Source of the DNA: Polyangia bacterium
GTDB lineage: Bacteria; Myxococcota_A; Polyangia; Polyangiales; JAUICN01
DNA length: 64,000 bases
Assembly: GCA_030427835.1 (NCBI GenBank)
Contig: JAUICN010000004.1
Coordinates: forward strand, 1-64,000
Direction: 5' to 3'
Under the pieces are notes generated by a model. It did not search any database. It saw only the letters and a list, made by a program, of their open reading frames with translations, and had not been told where the DNA came from. Within the stretch, counting starts at the first letter, position 1. The number at the start of each line of letters is the position of its first letter. Of this stretch, positions 61,795 to 64,000 are shown piece by piece. The translations under genes were made by a program, and so were the position numbers.

Positions 61795-62453
61795 AATCCA
61801 ACCCCCCATCGTTTCTATTCAGCCCAGTTGTCGGTGTGGTGTTGGCGATTGTGCTGACAGGTTGCGCGAGAGCTCCCGTGGTGGAGTACAAACCAACTCC
61901 CAAGGCCTACACGGCCCGGGACTATGACACCGTGTATCGCAGGTGGACCCGTGGCGAAAACGCGTTCTCCTACGGAAATCTGACGGACGTACTCAATGTC
62001 ACCGCCACCTTCGAATCCTGGGATTTCCGTTGGGCTTATATCGTTCGATACGCGTCCGATCATCACCTAACGGTGGAACAACGCGATGACATGCTTTCCG
62101 CCAGCTTGGAGGACGCGCGCCACTACCACCGGTTTTTTGTCACTCTTTCCGGTGACGAAGAGAGGGAAAACAACCTCACAGGGTCTTCCCCAGCCTGGCG
62201 CGTATTGCTAGTAGATGAAAAAGGCAATCAACATCCTCCCATTGAAATCCAGAGGATCCGTCGGCCCAACGCGGTGCAACGCACCTACTTTTCCTCAGTA
62301 TCTCCGTTCCGGCAGACCTTTCGCGTCACCTTTCCTGTGCAAAAGCAGGACGGTACCCCGCTGTTAGGGGAGATCCCCAGCTCGGCGCTTCTACGTTTCG
62401 CAGGCGCACTGGGCACCGTGGATCTCTCCTGGAAGTTCACCACCTCGCCATAG
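61791..62453 (+). CDS. small predicted lipoprotein, unknown function
   Basis: 220 residues. Signal peptide VVGVVLAIVLTGC ends in a lipobox. The mature part shows strands and helices (FESWDFRWAYIVRYASDHHL; RFFVTLSGDEERENN; WRVLLVDEKGNQHPP) with no family I recognise. It is co-transcribed with pyrE through an ATGA overlap, though a functional link is not evident. Confidence 0.65.
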   Translation: MKSNPPSFLFSPVVGVVLAIVLTGCARAPVVEYKPTPKAYTARDYDTVYRRWTRGENAFSYGNLTDVLNVTATFESWDFRWAYIVRYASDHHLTVEQRDDMLSASLEDARHYHRFFVTLSGDEERENNLTGSSPAWRVLLVDEKGNQHPPIEIQRIRRPNAVQRTYFSSVSPFRQTFRVTFPVQKQDGTPLLGEIPSSALLRFAGALGTVDLSWKFTTSP

Positions 62454-62652
62454 ACCGCCTTGGGCGTCTACGGGGCTCCTAACCCATCGGTCACATGCGG
62501 TGGGCGATAGCCCGTGTATCCGCCAAAAAAAGGCGGCCGCCGAAGACCAAAGGGGGGCAGCCCCCGACGACCGCCCTCCCATCATGGCAAGCACCATGCC
62601 AGGCGCGCAAGGAATGCATGAAGAAAAATGTTAATAAAACAAAATGCCGAAA

Positions 62653-62874
62653 TCATGAGTTTTTTTGGAATGAACTCTGTGCGAGACAATGCGCTATGAC
62701 ATTGGTGTCATGGCGAATGGGATTGCCGTTTGCTTGGGATTGTCGCGCTTGGCCGTCAAATGTGAGTGAGGTGTTTTCCGCACAAAGGATCCGACCCCTG
62801 TTGTCCCACAACGCCCACGCGACCCACGATTGTCGGTATTGAACAGGACCCGGGAACCGCATTGCGTTGCTCAT
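62653..62874 (-). CDS. possible small protein, 73 residues
   Basis: ATG 62874 is preceded by a strong GGGAGG site eight bases away, read on the minus strand, and the frame runs to a stop at 62653. The product is polar with several Trp and no recognised family. An AT-rich, T-rich stretch follows the stop. The frame is open further upstream through the antisense of the kinase start, which is a warning that it may be chance. Existence is uncertain. Confidence 0.28.
   Translation of the reverse strand: MSNAMRFPGPVQYRQSWVAWALWDNRGRILCAENTSLTFDGQARQSQANGNPIRHDTNVIAHCLAQSSFQKNS
62696..62711. promoter_or_regulatory. inverted repeat in the kinase upstream region
   Basis: ATGACA-ttgg-TGTCAT is a perfect 6-bp inverted repeat about 210 bp before the kinase start. 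A regulator site is possible. Confidence 0.25.
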
Positions 62875-62923
62875 TTTTTTCGCCTCCCGTAGCATCTTGA
62901 TGGCAGTCTGGTGGTCAACAACC

Positions 62924-64000
62924 ATGAGCGTCGAAGGATCCAATGTGACCGAGCAACCGAGCGAGCTGGAGCGTGCCTCCCACGGCTCCGACCCCCGAAT
63001 CGGCAAGTCCATCGAGGGATACGTCATCCAACGGGTGGTGGCCGACGGAGCCATGGGCCGTGTGTACGAAGCGACCCACCCGGATTCCCAGGAGCGGGTG
63101 GCCATCAAGGTACTCCATGACGAGGTGGCCAAGGACGAAGTGGCGGTGGAACGGTTCTCACGGGAGTTTGAAACCGCCCAGGAACTGGATCACCCCAACG
63201 TGGTTCATGTTCAGGACTACGGGGCCACCGATGACGGATCCTGGTACATGGTAATGGAATACCTGGAAGGTGAAGAACTTGGGGAGGTGATCCGTCGTGA
63301 CGGTGCCCTGCCGTTGGAACGCGTGGTGCGCATCGTGTCCCAGGCCGCGCGCGCCCTGGATCACGCGCACTCCTTTGGTGTGGTGCATCGGGATCTCAAG
63401 CCGGACAACATCTTTCTTTGCGCGACCGACGAAGGAGACCTCGTACGCCTGTTGGATTTTGGTTCCGTGAAGCTCCAGGTGGAAACCGGCCCGAAGCTCA
63501 CCGCATTCGGCACCACACTGGGTTCGCCCTATTACATGTCCCCAGAACAGGCCATGGGGAAACAGGACGTCGATCATCGCACGGACGTGTTCGCACTCAC
63601 GGCCATCCTCTTTGAGATGCTCACGGGTAAAATTGCATTCGAAGCTGGAAACGTGGCCCAAATCCTCATGAAAATCGTGAGTGAAGCGCGCCCATCGCCG
63701 AGCACCTTCAATGGGAGCGTTCCTCCTGCACTTGATGATGTGGTGGAAAAGGGACTGCGAAAAGAAAAGGAACGCCGCTACGAGAACGCCTCCGCCATGG
63801 CCCGTGCCCTCTGCGCCGGACTTGGCCTGGGTGAAACCGCAGAAGAGTGGGGCAACCGATCTCCGGATTTGATCCGAACCGCCTTACAAAACGCCACACC
63901 TGCAGAGCCGCGACCCTTTGGTGTACCGAGTCAAGCTCCGCCAGGAGAGCGCGCAACGCCCAAGGCGGCTTCAGTTCCCTCACCCTTTGGTCAGGGAACA
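62924..64000 (+). CDS. Ser/Thr protein kinase (Hanks type), cut by the right edge
   Basis: 359 residues visible, no stop before the window ends. The kinase domain spans about 25-300: glycine loop VVADGAMGRVYEA (variant of GxGxxG with Asp-Gly-Ala), ATP lysine in VAIKVL, HRDLKPDNIF catalytic loop, LDFGSVKL metal site, and GSPYYMSPEQ activation-segment end, all active-type. After it a linker with Pro, Ala and Gly begins, as in myxococcal kinases that carry a later sensor or scaffold. ATG 62924 was chosen; ATG 62900 is in frame and possible. No good ribosome site precedes either. Targets are unknown. Confidence 0.92.
   Translation, partial: MSVEGSNVTEQPSELERASHGSDPRIGKSIEGYVIQRVVADGAMGRVYEATHPDSQERVAIKVLHDEVAKDEVAVERFSREFETAQELDHPNVVHVQDYGATDDGSWYMVMEYLEGEELGEVIRRDGALPLERVVRIVSQAARALDHAHSFGVVHRDLKPDNIFLCATDEGDLVRLLDFGSVKLQVETGPKLTAFGTTLGSPYYMSPEQAMGKQDVDHRTDVFALTAILFEMLTGKIAFEAGNVAQILMKIVSEARPSPSTFNGSVPPALDDVVEKGLRKEKERRYENASAMARALCAGLGLGETAEEWGNRSPDLIRTALQNATPAEPRPFGVPSQAPPGERATPKAASVPSPFGQGT

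Larger units (their letters stand above)
62454..62923. other. gene-poor gap with hairpins and an AT-rich stretch
   Basis: The first part (62515-62580) has CCGCC-aaaaaaa-GGCGG and a GGGGG/CCCCC pair, possibly ending the pyrE operon. The next part (62618-62680) is AT-rich. ATGACA-ttgg-TGTCAT is a perfect inverted repeat at 62696-62711. No certain gene; a possible small one is listed separately. Confidence 0.5.

Noticed and set aside
62495-62842. 115-residue plus-strand frame before the kinase
   Set aside because: Composition is odd (many Cys, Trp, Arg), it runs through the hairpins and has no domain; the minus-strand frame has the better ribosome site.

Overview
The window is a 64 kb piece of a GC-rich, Gram-negative chromosome. 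Several features point to a Myxococcota-like (former Deltaproteobacteria) bacterium, possibly the Bradymonadia: at least twelve predicted lipoproteins, FG-GAP and thrombospondin-type-3 repeat surface proteins with Ala/Asp-rich linkers, a plant-type glutamate-cysteine ligase, an ABC1/UbiB kinase, a eukaryote-like Ser/Thr kinase, and a TonB/ExbB/ExbD set. This placement is inferred from gene content only. No rRNA, tRNA, CRISPR array, insertion sequence or prophage was seen.

Layout. 0-11 kb: UspA, an OmpA-domain lipoprotein, a rhodanese, an 11-repeat Ca-binding lipoprotein, SelO, an Smr protein, a lipase-like lipoprotein, a DhlA-type haloalkane dehalogenase, a CAP-domain lipoprotein, LexA with a likely operator, and a lipoprotein of unknown function. 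11-18 kb: an unknown protein coupled to a GH35-like beta-galactosidase, CrcB, a UbiB-family kinase and a lipoprotein. 18-23 kb: glnB-glnA, phosphatidylserine decarboxylase and a methyltransferase with a long disordered N-terminus, followed by a 175-bp tandem repeat array. 23-33 kb: exbB-exbD-tonB, an FG-GAP lipoprotein, TruD, RecD2 and a lamin-tail lipoprotein. 33.6-36.5 kb: a tightly coupled operon of a MinD/ParA-J-like-RodZ-HTH fusion, Maf and YggS. 36.5-39.1 kb: a small accessory block with an AbiE toxin-antitoxin pair, a membrane protein and an orphan HicB. 39-47 kb: three large lipoproteins, two of them visibly AT-richer than their surroundings, plus ProC and an Xaa-Pro aminopeptidase preceded by a 26-bp hairpin. 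47-58 kb: an alanine/sodium symporter, a nuoABCD-GHI complex I cluster lacking E, F and J-N, a family-IV esterase and a Cys/Met-metabolism PLP enzyme. 58-64 kb: IHF, TyrS, GshA, PyrE, a lipoprotein and a Ser/Thr kinase cut by the right edge.

How the genes work together. Most are housekeeping genes in short operons, many with 4-bp ATGA/GTGA overlaps that suggest translational coupling. glnB-glnA is a nitrogen control and assimilation unit. exbB-exbD-tonB powers outer-membrane transport. nuoABCDGHI builds the connecting and membrane-entry part of complex I and needs subunits encoded elsewhere.

The strongest candidates for undescribed biology are the MinD-J-HTH fusion ATPase (33.6-35.2 kb), the tandem hairpin array that shares its edge with the tonB 3' end (22.7-23.2 kb), and the 26-bp hairpin between proC and pepP (42.1 kb).
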